A stretch of 64,000 nucleotides of DNA from Alphaproteobacteria bacterium (GCA_016124385.1 WGNU01000006.1:186001-250000); one strand, 5' to 3'; shown: positions 37,394 through 48,231, counted from the first letter of the stretch. Program-made: numbers and translations. The notes: a model not told the origin generated them from the letters alone.

Positions 37394-37750
37394 ATGTTTG
37401 ATCTCGGCTGGAGCGAGCTTCTGGTCGTCGGCATCGTCGCCTTGATCGTCGTGGGGCCGAAAGACCTGCCGGGGCTGATGCGCACGGTCGCACAAACCCT
37501 GCAGACGGTGCGGCGCATGGCGGGGGATTTCCGCCGGCAATTCGACGACATGGTTCGCGACACCGAACTTGAGGATTTGCGCAAACAGTTCAACACGATC
37601 CGAAATCCGCAATCCGTGCTGGCGGGCCCGGAAGGCGAGCCCGCCTCGGTGCACCCGCCAAGGGAAGACGGCGGCGCAGCGGACACACCGGCGAATGCGG
37701 CTTCCCAACTCGCGCCGGTTCCTCCGAGCAGCGATCCCGCCAAGTCATGA
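37394..37750 (+). CDS. tatB: Twin-arginine translocase subunit TatB
   Basis: A 118-residue subunit with the N-terminal helix MFDLGWSELLVVGIVALIV and the hinge VGPKDLPGLMRTV, which separate TatB from TatA. A long charged amphipathic helix (about 25-65) and a disordered proline-rich tail follow. Forms the signal-peptide receptor with TatC. The stop overlaps tatC by four bases. Confidence 0.94.
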   Translation: MFDLGWSELLVVGIVALIVVGPKDLPGLMRTVAQTLQTVRRMAGDFRRQFDDMVRDTELEDLRKQFNTIRNPQSVLAGPEGEPASVHPPREDGGAADTPANAASQLAPVPPSSDPAKS

Positions 37751-38553
37751 ACAAGCCGGCCGATCACGATCAGATCGAGGCCTCGAAGGCACCGCTGCTC
37801 GAGCATCTCGTCGAGCTTCGGACCCGGCTGCTCTATTCGCTCGCCGGCTTCATCGTCTGCTTTTTCGGCTGCTATTTCGTCGCGGAGTACATCTACGCGT
37901 TTCTGGTTCACCCGCTCGCCGATGCGTTCGGAGAGGAAACAGGCCGCCGGATGATCTTCACGGCGCTCTACGAAACCTTCCTTACCTATCTGCGCGTCGC
38001 CTTCTTCGGCGCGATGTGCCTCTCGTTCCCGATCGTTGCCAGCCAGATCTGGATGTTCGTCGCGCCCGGACTCTACCGCCAGGAGAAGCGGGCGTTCCTG
38101 CCTTATCTTGTCGCCACGCCCTTGATGTTCATCGCGGGCGGCGCATTCGTCTTCTATCTTGTGATGCCGGTTGCGATCTCGTTCTTCCTCTCATTCGAAG
38201 CGCCAGGCGGAGGGGGGACGCTGCCCATCCAGCTCGAAGCGAAAGTGAGCGAATATCTCGACCTCGTTATGGCGCTGATCTTCGCGTTCGGCGTCTGTTT
38301 CCAGTTACCGATCTTGCTTACGCTGCTGGGGCATGTCGGGATCGTTGACGCAGCGACGCTGCGCACCTATCGGCGCTACGCAATCGTTGGGGTCTTCGCG
38401 GTCGCGGCGGTTCTGACGCCGCCCGATGTGCTCAGTCAGGTGGGGCTCGCGCTACCGATGCTTCTCCTCTATGAGGCCTCGATCGTCATTGTCACGCTGA
38501 TGGAGCGGGCCAGGGCCAGGCGCCGCGCGGCTGAGGAGAGCTCGCAGAGCTAG
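37747..38553 (+). CDS. tatC: Twin-arginine translocase subunit TatC
   Basis: A 268-residue inner-membrane protein with six helices that recognises twin-arginine signals. The conserved start [20 protein letters not shown] (about 14-33) and the loop block [18 protein letters not shown] (about 100-117) with its glutamate are present. The ATG overlaps the tatB stop. Length normal. Confidence 0.96.
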   Translation: MNKPADHDQIEASKAPLLEHLVELRTRLLYSLAGFIVCFFGCYFVAEYIYAFLVHPLADAFGEETGRRMIFTALYETFLTYLRVAFFGAMCLSFPIVASQIWMFVAPGLYRQEKRAFLPYLVATPLMFIAGGAFVFYLVMPVAISFFLSFEAPGGGGTLPIQLEAKVSEYLDLVMALIFAFGVCFQLPILLTLLGHVGIVDAATLRTYRRYAIVGVFAVAAVLTPPDVLSQVGLALPMLLLYEASIVIVTLMERARARRRAAEESSQS

Positions 38554-38626
38554 GCTTTCCAGGCTCCGCCACGGCCCTTATACAGGCGGCGAGCCATCCG
38601 ACTCAGCGCGTTCCGAGCCCTTTCCG

Positions 38627-39910
38627 ATGCACGACCTCAAAGCCCTTCGCGAGGATCCAGCCGCGTTCGACGCGGCGCTGCAGCGCCGTGGCCTCGGCGC
38701 GCAATCGGGGCCGCTCCTCGAGGCCGACAGGGCACTGCGAGCATTGCAGCAGCGCTTGCAGGAACTCCAGGCCACACGCAACGACGCGGCTAAGCGGATC
38801 GGTCAGGCCAAGGCCAAGAAGGACGAGGGGGGCGCCGCCGCGCTGATGGCGGAGGTTGCGGGCCTTAAGGATCAGATTCAGGCCGGCGAAGAGGAGGAGC
38901 GTACGCGGAGTGCCGCACTGCGCGACCTCCTCGCCGCGATCCCCAATCTTCCCGACGCGGAGGTGCCGAACGGGCTCGATGAGAGCGGCAACCGCGAAAT
39001 CCGCCGGAGTGGCAGTCCGCGCAATCTTGCATTCGGCCCCAAGGATCACGTCGCGCTCGGCGAGGATCTGGAACACATGGATTTCGAGGCGGCGGGGCGC
39101 GTTTCTGGTGCGCGGTTCGTCTATCTCAAAGGCGCGCTCGCGCGGCTGGAACGGGCGCTCGGCGCCTTCATGCTCGACCTTCACACCGGCGAATTCGGCT
39201 ATCGCGAGATGAGCCCGCCGATCCTGGTGCGCGACGAGGCGATGTTCGGGACCGCGCAATTGCCGAAATTCCGCGACGACCAGTTCGGCACGACGCACGG
39301 CTATTGGCTGATCCCGACGGCTGAAGTTTCGCTGACGAATTATGTGCGCGAGCAGATCCTGGACGAAGCCGCGCTGCCGATGCGCCTGACGGCGCACACA
39401 CCGTGCTTCCGCGCGGAGGCCGGTTCGGCCGGGCGCGACACGCGCGGCATGATCCGCATGCACCAGTTCAACAAGGTCGAGCTCGTCTCGATCACGACGC
39501 CCGAGCAATCGGAGGCCGAGCACGAGCGCATGACATCATGCGCGGAAGAGGTGCTGAAGCGCCTCGACCTGCCGTTCCGCACGATGGCGCTCTGCGCGGG
39601 CGACATGGGATTCTCGGCCGCCAAGACCTACGACATCGAAGTGTGGCTGCCCGGACAAAATACCTATCGGGAAATTTCCTCGTGCTCCAATTGCCGCGAC
39701 TTCCAGGCGCGGCGCATGGATGCGCGCTACCGGCCCGATGGCCAGAAGGGGACGCGCTTCGTGCACACGCTGAATGGATCGGGTCTTGCGGTCGGACGGA
39801 CGCTCGTCGCGCTGCTCGAGACCTATCAGGACGAAGACGGCTCGATCGCCATTCCCGACGTTCTTCAGCCCTATATGGGCGGGCTCACCCGCATCGAGCG
39901 CGCGCGATGA
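38627..39910 (+). CDS. serS: Seryl-tRNA synthetase
   Basis: A 427-residue class II synthetase. The N-terminal arm is a long coiled coil (about 28-100), and the catalytic motifs are present: motif 2 [21 protein letters not shown] (about 259-279) and motif 3 [15 protein letters not shown] near the C-terminus. The TEVSLTN block is typical for serine binding. The stop overlaps the surE start as ATGA. The order serS-surE-pcm is conserved in Alphaproteobacteria. Confidence 0.97.
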   Translation: MHDLKALREDPAAFDAALQRRGLGAQSGPLLEADRALRALQQRLQELQATRNDAAKRIGQAKAKKDEGGAAALMAEVAGLKDQIQAGEEEERTRSAALRDLLAAIPNLPDAEVPNGLDESGNREIRRSGSPRNLAFGPKDHVALGEDLEHMDFEAAGRVSGARFVYLKGALARLERALGAFMLDLHTGEFGYREMSPPILVRDEAMFGTAQLPKFRDDQFGTTHGYWLIPTAEVSLTNYVREQILDEAALPMRLTAHTPCFRAEAGSAGRDTRGMIRMHQFNKVELVSITTPEQSEAEHERMTSCAEEVLKRLDLPFRTMALCAGDMGFSAAKTYDIEVWLPGQNTYREISSCSNCRDFQARRMDARYRPDGQKGTRFVHTLNGSGLAVGRTLVALLETYQDEDGSIAIPDVLQPYMGGLTRIERAR

Positions 39911-40794
39911 CGGGACAGGGCGCGAACGGGCGGGGAGCCAAGGGGAAGGGCAAGGGCCTGCGCATTCTCGTCTCGAACGACGACGGAATCCATGCACCGG
40001 GCCTCAAGGTTCTGGAAAAGATTGCCAAGGCGCTGTCGGACGACGTGTTCGTCGTCGCGCCGGAAACCGAGCAGAGCGGCGCCTCGCACTCTTTGACGCT
40101 CGCGCTGCCGTTGCGCATGCGCAAAATCAACGCGCGCAAATTCGCCATCTCGGGCACGCCGACCGATTGCGTGATGATGGGCGTCATGCATCTCCTGAAA
40201 GACGCGCCGCCCGATCTCGTGCTCTCGGGCGTCAATCGCGGCTCCAATATCGCAGACGACGTGACCTATTCCGGCACGATCGCGGCAGCGATGGAGGGGA
40301 CGGTGCTGGGCATTCCCGCGATCGCGCTCAGCCAGGCGTACGGCCACTCCGAAAGCCCGCACGTCAAATGGTCGTGCGCGGAAACGCACGGGCCGCGCGT
40401 CATCCGCGATTTGCTGCGCGTCGGCTGGCCACGCGACGTGCTCATCAACGTCAATTTTCCCGATGTTCTCCCGAAAGAAGTCACGCGCACCCTGATCACG
40501 CAGCAGGGCAAGCGCGATCAGGCAACGCTCAACATCGACCAGCGGACCGATGCCCGGGGCAATCCCTATTTCTGGATCGGCTTCAAGCGCATCCTCTCGA
40601 ACCCGCCGGAAGGCACGGATCTTCGCGCGATCTATGACGGGCATATCTCCGTCACGCCGCTCCATCTCAACTTGACCGAAACGGGCGTCTATGGGGAGTT
40701 GAGGCGGGCGCTGAATCGGGCCGGCGAACCGGGCGCCTCGGGAGCGGCGCCATGGCGAGTGACGAGCACGAAGCGCGAAAAATTCAACTCGTGA
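39907..40794 (+). CDS. surE: 5'-Nucleotidase / survival protein SurE
   Basis: A 295-residue metal-dependent nucleotidase. The metal-binding signature is [13 protein letters not shown] (about 20-32), with QSGASHSLT and LSGVNRGSN further on. Start ATG 39907 overlaps the serS stop; the longer frame from 39403 is a shadow. About 30 residues of the C-terminal end are encoded in sequence that also encodes the start of pcm in another frame (overlap 40752-40794). The overlap supports coupled expression. Confidence 0.94.
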   Translation: MTGQGANGRGAKGKGKGLRILVSNDDGIHAPGLKVLEKIAKALSDDVFVVAPETEQSGASHSLTLALPLRMRKINARKFAISGTPTDCVMMGVMHLLKDAPPDLVLSGVNRGSNIADDVTYSGTIAAAMEGTVLGIPAIALSQAYGHSESPHVKWSCAETHGPRVIRDLLRVGWPRDVLINVNFPDVLPKEVTRTLITQQGKRDQATLNIDQRTDARGNPYFWIGFKRILSNPPEGTDLRAIYDGHISVTPLHLNLTETGVYGELRRALNRAGEPGASGAAPWRVTSTKREKFNS

Positions 40795-41393
40795 TGGAGT
40801 TGCGCCGCTTGGGCCTCGAGGCCAGCGGCGTGATCGATGCGATGGAGCGGGTGCCGCGCCATCTCTTCGTGCCGCGCACGTTCCAGGAACATGCCTACGA
40901 CAACACCGCCCTGCCGATCGCCTGCGGGCAGACGATCAGCCAGCCCTCAATCGTCGCGATGATGACCGCTGCGCTCGCGCTCGATGATCGCTGCACCGTG
41001 CTGGAGGTCGGCACTGGCTCGGGCTATCAGACGGCGGTGCTCGCCCAGATCGCGCGGCGGGTCTACACGATCGAGCGGTTCAAGGATTTGCTGCGAGAAG
41101 CCGAACAACGCTTTGCAGCGCTTCACCTTTCCAACATCACCACCCGGCACGGCGACGGCTCGAAAGGCTGGCCCGAAGCGGCGCCCTTCGACCGGATCCT
41201 GGTGACGGCGGCCGCAACCTCGGTGCCCGATGCGCTCATTGATCAGCTCAAATTCGGCGGTGTCCTTGTCATTCCGGTTGGAGAATCGGTCCGGAATCAG
41301 ACTTTGTTAAGGATAATCAAGACACCTTACGGCCTGGAACAGGAGACGCTCAGCGCCGTGCGCTTCGTGCCGCTGGTCGACGGGGTCGCCTGA
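40752..41393 (+). CDS. pcm: Protein-L-isoaspartate O-methyltransferase
   Basis: A 213-residue repair enzyme that methylates isoaspartate in aged proteins. Unlike the PIMT-like gene at 19182, it keeps GQTISQPSIVAMM (about 58-70), the substrate block, and motif I VLEVGTGSGYQTAVL (about 83-97). ATG 40752 has GGAG at 7 bases and overlaps surE by 43; an ATG at 40794 would touch the surE stop but lacks a ribosome site. Confidence 0.93.
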   Translation: MASDEHEARKIQLVMELRRLGLEASGVIDAMERVPRHLFVPRTFQEHAYDNTALPIACGQTISQPSIVAMMTAALALDDRCTVLEVGTGSGYQTAVLAQIARRVYTIERFKDLLREAEQRFAALHLSNITTRHGDGSKGWPEAAPFDRILVTAAATSVPDALIDQLKFGGVLVIPVGESVRNQTLLRIIKTPYGLEQETLSAVRFVPLVDGVA

Positions 41394-41426
41394 ACCGCGC
41401 GTTCTTGCAGCGACAGGCAGAAAGCC

Positions 41427-42257
41427 ATGCGTCAGATCATCACCTTCCTCGCCCTTTGCGGCGCGTTCTCGATCGTCGGGTGCTCGACCACGCCAATCAC
41501 GGAGTCGCGGGCATCTTGCTTTTCCTCCCTGAAGAGCCCCATCTCGACGTGCTACCGCGATGGCGCACGCGAGACCGATAACGGCGCGCCGGGTGGCCTT
41601 GTCACGGTGCGGCGGGGCGATACGCTCTCGCAGATCGCCGACCGCTACGGCGTTTCGACCCGGGACCTGCAGGCCGCGAACGGCCTTTCCAATCCCAATC
41701 GGATCTATCCGGGGCAGCGCCTGGCCCTGCCGGGTTATACACCTGCGACCCGGACGGCCGGTCTCGCTCCGGTGCGACAGCCCGCGCCGATGATTGGCGC
41801 ACCCAGGCCTCAACTCAGTCCTGCGAGCCTGAGCCCCCCTCCGGCGACAGGCCTGATCGCCGCCTCAGGGCCGTTCGGCTGGCCCCTGCAGGGCCAGGTG
41901 ATCGCCTCGTTCGGCTCGACGTCGGACGGTCGGCGCAATGACGGCATCAACATCGCAGCCCCCGCGGGTGAGCCCATCCGGGCGGCGGCGGACGGCACTG
42001 TTTCCTATGCTGGAAATGAAATCAAAGGCTTCGGCAATCTTGTTCTCGTGAAACATCCGAACGGCTTCGTGACCGCCTATGCGCATGCGGCGCGCATGGT
42101 GGTCGCGAAGGGTGACACGGTGCGGCGCGGCGACGTCATCGCCTATGTTGGCCAAACGGGCGCGGTCGATCAGCCGCAACTCCATTTCGAGATCCGTCAG
42201 GGCGTGACGCCGGTCAATCCGAGCGCCCATCTACCGCAGCTGTACGCGGCGAACTAG
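41427..42257 (+). CDS. nlpD: NlpD-like lipoprotein (LysM and LytM/M23 domains)
   Basis: A 276-residue lipoprotein: lipobox SIVGC (C19), a LysM peptidoglycan-binding domain (about 59-103, [19 protein letters not shown]) and a LytM/M23 domain (about 150-270). The first zinc histidine of active M23 enzymes is replaced ([10 protein letters not shown] instead of HxGxD), as in NlpD and EnvC. It is therefore likely an activator of cell-wall amidases at division and not a peptidase. LHFEIRQG is kept. It follows pcm by 33 bases in the conserved place. Confidence 0.9.
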   Translation: MRQIITFLALCGAFSIVGCSTTPITESRASCFSSLKSPISTCYRDGARETDNGAPGGLVTVRRGDTLSQIADRYGVSTRDLQAANGLSNPNRIYPGQRLALPGYTPATRTAGLAPVRQPAPMIGAPRPQLSPASLSPPPATGLIAASGPFGWPLQGQVIASFGSTSDGRRNDGINIAAPAGEPIRAAADGTVSYAGNEIKGFGNLVLVKHPNGFVTAYAHAARMVVAKGDTVRRGDVIAYVGQTGAVDQPQLHFEIRQGVTPVNPSAHLPQLYAAN

Positions 42258-43168
42258 GGTGCCGCGTCGAGCGTTTGCCGAAGCCGTCCGGCGAGCTGCT
42301 GAATGAACTGCCAGGCGACGCGGCCGGATCTCCCGCCGCGTCCCGCCGCCCAGGCTAGAGCCTCGCGCCTAAGGTCTTCCTTGGCCATCCCATCCAGCTT
42401 GAAGCGAGCGGCGTAGCCCTCCACCATCGCGAGATAATCGTCCTGGCTGCAGTGATGGAAGCCCAGCCATAGACCGAAGCGATCGGAGAGGGAGACTTTT
42501 TCTTCAACTGCTTCGTGCGGGTTGATGGCGGTCGAGCGTTCATTGTCGAGCATCTCACGCGCCATCAGATGCCGCCGGTTCGACGTCGCATAGAACAGCA
42601 CGTTGGCCGGACGCCCTTCGAGGCCGCCTTCGAGGACCGCTTTCAGTGATTTATAGGCAGTGTCTGCGACATCGAATGAAAGGTCGTCGCAGAAGATGAG
42701 GGCACGGCGCGTCGGCACCGCTCGCAGACGTGCCATCAGGCGCGGCAGGCTCGCGATGTCCTCGCGGTGGATTTCGATCAGGATGAGCGCGTCGCCCGCC
42801 GGTCTGTCGCGATTGATCGCCGCGTGGACCGCCTTGACGAGCGAACTCTTTCCCATGCCGCGGGCGCCCCAGAGGAGGGCGTTGTTCGCGGGGAAGCCAT
42901 CCGCGAATTGGCGCGTATTGGCGATCAAAAGATCGCGGACCCGATCGATCCCGATCAGGAGGTCGAGAGGCAGCGCGGCGATCGCCGGAACCGGCTCCAG
43001 CGCGCCGGTTTCGGCGTGCCAGACATAGCCTTGCTCGGCGAAGGCCGTCTCCGCCGGTGGAGGCGGGGCAAGGCGCTCCAAAGCCGCTGCAATCCGCGCG
43101 AGATCGCCGGCCCAGGCTGGCTCCTTCTCGGCCTTGCCCACAGGCGGCTGATTGCGCGGTGACGCCAT
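42254..43168 (-). CDS. ATP-binding protein, DUF815 AAA family
   Basis: A 304-residue P-loop ATPase of the DUF815 family. Walker A reads [14 protein letters not shown] (about 100-113), Walker B is [12 protein letters not shown] and a sensor is [13 protein letters not shown] 43168 follows GAGGGA at 8 bases; the longer frame from 43288 is rejected. It converges on nlpD with a four-base overlap and is divergent to yajC. The cellular role of the family is not settled. Its place between nlpD and yajC is standard in Rhizobiales. Confidence 0.88.
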   Translation of the reverse strand: MASPRNQPPVGKAEKEPAWAGDLARIAAALERLAPPPPAETAFAEQGYVWHAETGALEPVPAIAALPLDLLIGIDRVRDLLIANTRQFADGFPANNALLWGARGMGKSSLVKAVHAAINRDRPAGDALILIEIHREDIASLPRLMARLRAVPTRRALIFCDDLSFDVADTAYKSLKAVLEGGLEGRPANVLFYATSNRRHLMAREMLDNERSTAINPHEAVEEKVSLSDRFGLWLGFHHCSQDDYLAMVEGYAARFKLDGMAKEDLRREALAWAAGRGGRSGRVAWQFIQQLAGRLRQTLDAAP

Positions 43169-43332
43169 CGACAGTCCCTCGTTCAGGCGGCCTTTCGGCC
43201 GCGAGGCGGCACCTTTTCGCATGGTTCGAGTATTTGCAAACGGAGGGGGGCGTGGGTATCGTCCGCGCGTCTTTCGCGACCGCCGCACGTGCCGGCGGCC
43301 CCTCTGCCCCCCTTCTCCGGGATCTTGGCCTC

Positions 43333-43710
43333 ATGTTCATCAGCGACGCTTTCGCTCAAGCGCCCGGCGGCGGCGCCGGCGGGCTTGAGATTTTCGCGCA
43401 ACTCGTCCCCTTCGTTCTCATCTTCGTGATCTTCTATTTCCTGCTGATCCGCCCCCAGCAGCAACGCATGAAACAGCACAGGGAAATGATTGCGAAGCTG
43501 AGGCGCGGCGACGTTGTCGTCACAGGCGGTGGCCTTGTTGGAAAAGTGCGGACCGTCTCCGAGGGAGACGATGAGGTCACGATCGAGATTGCCAAGGGCG
43601 TGGAAGTGAAGGTCATTCGCGGCACCATCTCGGAAGTGCGCGCCAAGCCCGAGCCGATCTCCGGCAAGCCTCCCGTCAAGGAGAATGGCGGGGACTCGAC
43701 GAGCGCCTGA
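43333..43710 (+). CDS. yajC: Preprotein translocase subunit YajC
   Basis: A 125-residue one-helix membrane protein with the transmembrane segment about 20-40 (LVPFVLIFVIFYFLLIRP) and the cytoplasmic QQQRMKQHREMIAKLRRGD that follows. YajC binds SecDF. The length is normal. Only a weak ribosome site (GGGA) is seen. It is 22 bases before secD. Confidence 0.93.
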   Translation: MFISDAFAQAPGGGAGGLEIFAQLVPFVLIFVIFYFLLIRPQQQRMKQHREMIAKLRRGDVVVTGGGLVGKVRTVSEGDDEVTIEIAKGVEVKVIRGTISEVRAKPEPISGKPPVKENGGDSTSA

Positions 43711-43732
43711 CGCGCTCGCCCGGCCAACCGCG

Positions 43733-45346
43733 ATGCTCTACGTCACCAGCCGCTTCGTTGCCTTTGTCGCCATCGTCGTTCTCGGCGCGCTGATCCTTGC
43801 CGCGCCGAACGTGATGTCGCCGGCGTTCCGCGCGAGTCTGCCGGATTGGTGGCCGAAGGACACGATCAGCCTCGGTCTCGATCTGCGGGGCGGGTCCTAT
43901 CTGCTGCTCGAAATCGACATGGCGCAGGTCAAGACCGACCGGCTCGAGACTCTCGTCGGTGATGTCCGCCGGGCGCTCCGCGAAGCGCGGATCGGCTATA
44001 CCGGCCTTGGCCGCGAGGGGCAGACGGTGCGCGTGACCATCAGCGACGCGGCCGCCATTCCCGCTGCTCGCGAGGCGCTGCGTGACCTATCCTCGCCGAT
44101 CGGGGGCTTGCTCGGCGGGGGCGGGGAATCGATCACGCTCGACGAGGACGTGCCGGGGCAGTTCGCGCTCGCCTATAGCGAGGCGCAGCTCAACGAGTAT
44201 CGCCAGCAGACGGTCATCCAGTCGATCGAGATCGTCCGCAAACGCGTCGACGAACTCGGCAATCTCGAGGCCGCGATCCAGCAGCAAGGCGCCGACCGCA
44301 TCCTGGTGCAGGTCCCGGGCCTCGATGATCCCCAGGAATTGATCGCGCTGCTCGGCAAGACAGCGAAAATGACCTTCAGGCTCGTCGATGTCTCTGTGCC
44401 CATGGACGAGGCCCTTGCCGGGCGGGTGCCGCCGGGCTCGGAACTCCTGGACGGTGAGACGACCGGGCCGGACGGCAAGCCCGTGCGGTATCTGGTGCAG
44501 AAGCGCGTCATGGTCTCGGGAGAAAATCTCACGAACGCGCAGCAGACCATCAACCAGCAGACCGGCGAAGTGGTGGTGAGCTTTCAGTTCGACCTGCAGG
44601 GCGCACGGCGCTTCGGCGACGTCACGCGCGAGAACGTCGGCCGGCCGTTCGCCATCGTGCTCGACGACAAGGTCATCAGCGCGCCGGTCATCCGCGAGGC
44701 GATCACCGGCGGGCAGGGGCAGATCAGCGGCAATTTCACGGTCACCGAAGCGAACAACCTCGCGATCCTCCTGCGGGCCGGCGCGCTCCCGGCGCCGCTC
44801 AATGTCGTCGAGACGCGCACTGTCGGCGCTGAGCTCGGCGCCGATTCGATCGCGGCGGGCCAGGTTGCCGCGATCGTCGGCATGCTCGCCGTCGTCGTCT
44901 TCATGGTTCTCGCCTACGGGCTCTTTGGCGTCTTCGCTGTGGTCGCCCTGACGGTGAACATCATCCTCATTTTCGCGACCATGACCCTGCTCGGCTCGGT
45001 CCTCACTTTGCCAGGCATTGCGGGCATCGTCCTCACCATCGGTATGGCGGTCGATGCGAACGTGCTCATCTACGAACGCATGAAGGAGGAGGCCGCGCTC
45101 GGCAAGCCAGCGATCTCGGCCATGGATTCAGGATTCGCGCGTGCCTTTGCGACGATTCTCGACTCCAACCTCACGACCATTTTGGCCGTCGGGCTGCTGC
45201 TCATCTTCGGGTCGGGCCCCATTCGCGGCTTCTCGATCGCGCTCTCGATCGGCATCATCTCCTCATTCTTCACCGCGATGACGCTGACCCGCCTGATGGT
45301 CATTGGCTGGGTGAGAGCCACCCGACCGAAAGTCCTGCCGATTTGA
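43733..45346 (+). CDS. secD: Protein translocase subunit SecD
   Basis: A 537-residue accessory of the Sec translocon that uses the proton gradient to pull proteins out. One N-terminal helix (about 9-27) is followed by the start of the P1 region with DLRGGSYLLLEID, a periplasmic domain, and five C-terminal helices. The motif GMAVDANVLIYERMKEE lies near residue 440. The end VGWVRATRP-like IGWVRATRPKVLPI is typical. secF, normally next, is absent: the following gene encodes a PuuD-like protein. No SecF-like domain is fused to SecD, so secF must be elsewhere or missing. Confidence 0.94.
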   Translation: MLYVTSRFVAFVAIVVLGALILAAPNVMSPAFRASLPDWWPKDTISLGLDLRGGSYLLLEIDMAQVKTDRLETLVGDVRRALREARIGYTGLGREGQTVRVTISDAAAIPAAREALRDLSSPIGGLLGGGGESITLDEDVPGQFALAYSEAQLNEYRQQTVIQSIEIVRKRVDELGNLEAAIQQQGADRILVQVPGLDDPQELIALLGKTAKMTFRLVDVSVPMDEALAGRVPPGSELLDGETTGPDGKPVRYLVQKRVMVSGENLTNAQQTINQQTGEVVVSFQFDLQGARRFGDVTRENVGRPFAIVLDDKVISAPVIREAITGGQGQISGNFTVTEANNLAILLRAGALPAPLNVVETRTVGAELGADSIAAGQVAAIVGMLAVVVFMVLAYGLFGVFAVVALTVNIILIFATMTLLGSVLTLPGIAGIVLTIGMAVDANVLIYERMKEEAALGKPAISAMDSGFARAFATILDSNLTTILAVGLLLIFGSGPIRGFSIALSIGIISSFFTAMTLTRLMVIGWVRATRPKVLPI

Positions 45347-45368
45347 GAATAGGCGTTCTTCCGCGTTC

Positions 45369-45391
45369 GGACTTCCGCATGCGGAATGTCC
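45369..45391. repeat. Near-palindrome after secD
   Basis: A perfect 14-base dyad TTCCGCATGCGGAA (45373-45386) is extended by GGAC on the left and by GTCC after one extra base on the right. It begins 23 bases after the secD stop. A hairpin could form without a T run, or it may be a protein-binding dyad ahead of the PuuD-like gene. Confidence 0.4.
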
Positions 45392-45465
45392 TGAATCACC
45401 AGAGGGTTGCACGGGCGCGGCGTTCTTATAGGGTACGGGTCGCCTGAGACCCTGGGGAGAGAATC

Positions 45466-46113
45466 ATGGCTGCCATCCTGACCTCGTTGAACCGCACTAT
45501 CGGCGCGGGCTTCGTTCTCGCGCTAATCGTCTTCATCATCATGATTGTCCTGTGGAGCGGGAATGTCGGCACGACACTCGCCTCGGGTGATTTCTGGCGA
45601 TATGTGTTCCGGTGGCTTCATGTCCTTTCCGGCATCATGTGGATCGGTCTGCTGTATTTCTTCAACTTCGTGCAGATGATCCAAATGCCGAAAATTCCCG
45701 ATGAGATGAAGCCGGCCGTGAGCAAGTTCATCGCGCCGGAAACGCTGTGGTGGTTCCGCTGGGGCGCCATGGCGACCATCGCGACAGGCCTCGTTCTTGC
45801 CTTCCTCAACGGCTATCTGGCGGAGGCGCTCACGCTGGGCGCGTCCGACGGTTTCTCCAGCCCCAACACGATCCTCATCGGCATCGGCATGTGGCTGGGT
45901 ACGATCATGTGGTTCAACGTCTGGTTCGTCATCTGGCCGAACCAGCAAAGGGCGCTCAACATCGACAACCGGTTTCCGGATTTAACGAAGGAAGCCAAGG
46001 CGAGCGCGGCGCGCACGGCCATGCTCTTTAGCAGAACGAACACGATGCTGTCCGTGCCAATGCTGCTCGCGATGACGGGCGGCGGACTCAACGGCAACCT
46101 GATCATTTCCTGA
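45466..46113 (+). CDS. PuuD-like membrane protein (urate hydroxylase N-terminal domain type)
   Basis: A 215-residue membrane protein with about five helices. It shows the COG3748/PuuD pattern FRWLHVLSGIMWIGLLYFFNFVQ (about 45-67) and GMWLGTIMWFNVWFVIWPNQQ (about 145-165). It lacks the C-terminal cytochrome c domain of full-length PuuD, so a role in urate oxidation is not shown. It takes the place of secF, 119 bases after secD, and is followed by the synthase gene after 3 bases. Start ATG 45466 follows GGGGAGAG. Confidence 0.82.
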   Translation: MAAILTSLNRTIGAGFVLALIVFIIMIVLWSGNVGTTLASGDFWRYVFRWLHVLSGIMWIGLLYFFNFVQMIQMPKIPDEMKPAVSKFIAPETLWWFRWGAMATIATGLVLAFLNGYLAEALTLGASDGFSSPNTILIGIGMWLGTIMWFNVWFVIWPNQQRALNIDNRFPDLTKEAKASAARTAMLFSRTNTMLSVPMLLAMTGGGLNGNLIIS

Positions 46114-46116
46114 CGG

Positions 46117-46860
46117 TTGGAAGGCGATCTCTTCACGTTCGTGCGCGGCGGCGATCCGGAGCGGTTCGCCGCCGCTTTGTTTGCGCCCGACGCGGCGCGG
46201 GGCGATCTCCTCGCGCTCTACGCCTTCAATCTCGAGCTTGCGCGGATTGGCGGGGCGGTCAGCGAGCCGATGCTCGGCGCCATCCGGCTCCAATGGTGGG
46301 CCGAGGCGATCGCGCGCGAGCGAGAGGGACGGGACGCCGATCACCCGATCGCCAGCGTGGTCGCGCAAGCCGCGCGGCGGCACAATCTCCCTTTCGATGC
46401 GCTCGAGAGCCTCATCGAGGCGCGGCAGTTCGATGTGACGGCAGATTCAATGCCGGATTGGCCGGCCTTCGAGGCCTACGCGGACGCGACGGCCGGACGA
46501 GTCCTTGCGCTCGCGGCTGCGATTTTGGGAGCGCCACGCCTGCCTGATGCGATCCTTAGGCCAGCAGGGCGGGCGCAAGCCGCGATCGGCTTGCTGCGCG
46601 CAGGCTCGCTTCCAGGCCGCGTGGCGAAAGCCTATCTGCCGGGAAACGCAGACGATGCGCGCGACTACGCTACAGGAATGCTTGCCACGTTCACGCAAGA
46701 GCGGCGGAATCTACCGGCGAAAGCCGTTCCAGCCTTTCTTCCGATCACCGTGCAAAGGGTCGCGCTCGGACGCTTGGGGAATGTCGACCCCGCTGCCGCG
46801 GTGCCGCGATGGCGCGTGATCAGCGCACTCGCGCTGGCAACAGCCACCGGCCGGCCCTGA
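46117..46860 (+). CDS. Squalene/phytoene-synthase-family protein (NDUFAF6-like)
   Basis: A 247-residue protein of the squalene/phytoene synthase fold. The conserved stretch is LLALYAFNLELARIGGAVSEPMLGAIRLQWWAEA (about 29-62). The aspartate-rich diphosphate motifs of true prenyl synthases are not seen, so it resembles the NDUFAF6-type complex I assembly factor often found after secDF in Alphaproteobacteria. The start TTG 46117 is uncertain; no good ribosome site is visible. It ends flush with trmFO on the other strand (the stops are adjacent). Confidence 0.8.
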   Translation: MEGDLFTFVRGGDPERFAAALFAPDAARGDLLALYAFNLELARIGGAVSEPMLGAIRLQWWAEAIAREREGRDADHPIASVVAQAARRHNLPFDALESLIEARQFDVTADSMPDWPAFEAYADATAGRVLALAAAILGAPRLPDAILRPAGRAQAAIGLLRAGSLPGRVAKAYLPGNADDARDYATGMLATFTQERRNLPAKAVPAFLPITVQRVALGRLGNVDPAAAVPRWRVISALALATATGRP

Positions 46861-48231
46861 TCACGCCGCGACGCGACCGACCAGCGTTTTCGACCAGATC
46901 TCCAAGTCAAGGAGGGCGCGGGCGGTCAGCGCGCGTTTGCGATTGCGGCCGCGCTCCTTGCCGCGGCCCGGCGGGTCGGCGATTTCCGGGAACAATCCGA
47001 AATTGACGTTCATTGGCTGAAAGCTCGCCGCATCCGCACCTTGCGTCACGTGCGCGAGGAGGGCGCCCAGCGCCGTCGTCGCGGGTGGGGATGCGATCGC
47101 CTGTCCCTGCGCGGCCGCGCCTGCAAACAGGCCTGCGAGTAAGCCCATACCGGCGCTCTCGACATAGCCTTCGACGCCCGTGATCTGTCCAGCAAAGCGC
47201 AGGCGCGGAATCGCCTTCAGGCGAAGCTCGCTGTCGAGCACGCGCGGGGAATTGAGAAACGTGTTGCGATGGATGCCGCCGAGACGTGCGAAGGACGCGT
47301 TCTCGAGCCCTGGAATCATGCGGAAGATCCGCGTTTGCTCGCCGTGGCGCAGCTTCGTCTGGAAGCCGACCATATTAAAGAGCGTGCCGAGCGCGTTGTC
47401 CTGGCGCAGCTGAACGACCGCATGGGGGCGCCGGCCGGTACGCGGATCGGTGAGGCCGACCGGTTTCATCGGACCAAAGCGCAGCGTCTCGGTGCCGCGC
47501 TCAGCCATCACTTCGATGGGCAAGCATCCCTCGAAATAAGGTGTCGCCTTCTCCCATTCCTTGAACGCCATACGCTCGCCGGCGTTCAGCGCCTCGATGA
47601 AGGCGCGGTACTGCGTCTCATCCAGCGGGCAATTGACATAGGCGGCCGCATCACCGCCCGGGCCCTCCTTGTCGTAGCGGGATTGGAGCCAGGCCTTCTC
47701 GAAATCGATCGACTCGCGATGGACGATCGGTGCGATCGCATCGAAGAAAGCGAGGCTCTCCTCGCCCGTCACGGATTGGATGGCCTGCGCCATGCCGGCA
47801 GAGGTGAGCGGACCGGTCGCGACAATCACGTTCGACCAATTCTCAGGCGGCAGTCCTTGCACTTCGCCCCGCTCGATGGTGACGAGCGGGTGGGCCCGCA
47901 GTGCGGCCTCAACGGCCCCTGAGAACCCGGTGCGATCAACGGCGAGCGCGCCACCTGCCGGAACCTGGTTCGCATCGGCCGCTTGCATTACGAGCGAGCC
48001 AAGTCGGCGCATCTCGGCATGGAGGAGGCCGACGGCGTTCTGCTCAGCATCATCGGAGCGGAAGGAGTTCGAGCAGACGAGTTCGGCGAGACCGTCCGTC
48101 ACATGCGCATCGGTCATGCGCTGCGGGCGCATCTCGTGAAGGATGACGGGTACGCCCGCGCGCGCGACCTGCCAGGCGGCCTCCGAGCCGGCAAGGCCGC
48201 CGCCGACAACATGAACCGGTCCCGCGATCAT
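46861..48231 (-). CDS. trmFO: Methylenetetrahydrofolate-tRNA-(uracil-5-)-methyltransferase
   Basis: A 456-residue FAD- and folate-dependent enzyme that makes m5U54 in the T loop of tRNA. FAD site [21 protein letters not shown] (about 5-25), then [10 protein letters not shown] (about 53-62) with the conserved cysteine. C-terminal [15 protein letters not shown] and the NVNFGLFP block fit the family. ATG 48231 overlaps the osmC-like stop as ATGA; longer frames are rejected. Confidence 0.94.
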   Translation of the reverse strand: MIAGPVHVVGGGLAGSEAAWQVARAGVPVILHEMRPQRMTDAHVTDGLAELVCSNSFRSDDAEQNAVGLLHAEMRRLGSLVMQAADANQVPAGGALAVDRTGFSGAVEAALRAHPLVTIERGEVQGLPPENWSNVIVATGPLTSAGMAQAIQSVTGEESLAFFDAIAPIVHRESIDFEKAWLQSRYDKEGPGGDAAAYVNCPLDETQYRAFIEALNAGERMAFKEWEKATPYFEGCLPIEVMAERGTETLRFGPMKPVGLTDPRTGRRPHAVVQLRQDNALGTLFNMVGFQTKLRHGEQTRIFRMIPGLENASFARLGGIHRNTFLNSPRVLDSELRLKAIPRLRFAGQITGVEGYVESAGMGLLAGLFAGAAAQGQAIASPPATTALGALLAHVTQGADAASFQPMNVNFGLFPEIADPPGRGKERGRNRKRALTARALLDLEIWSKTLVGRVAA

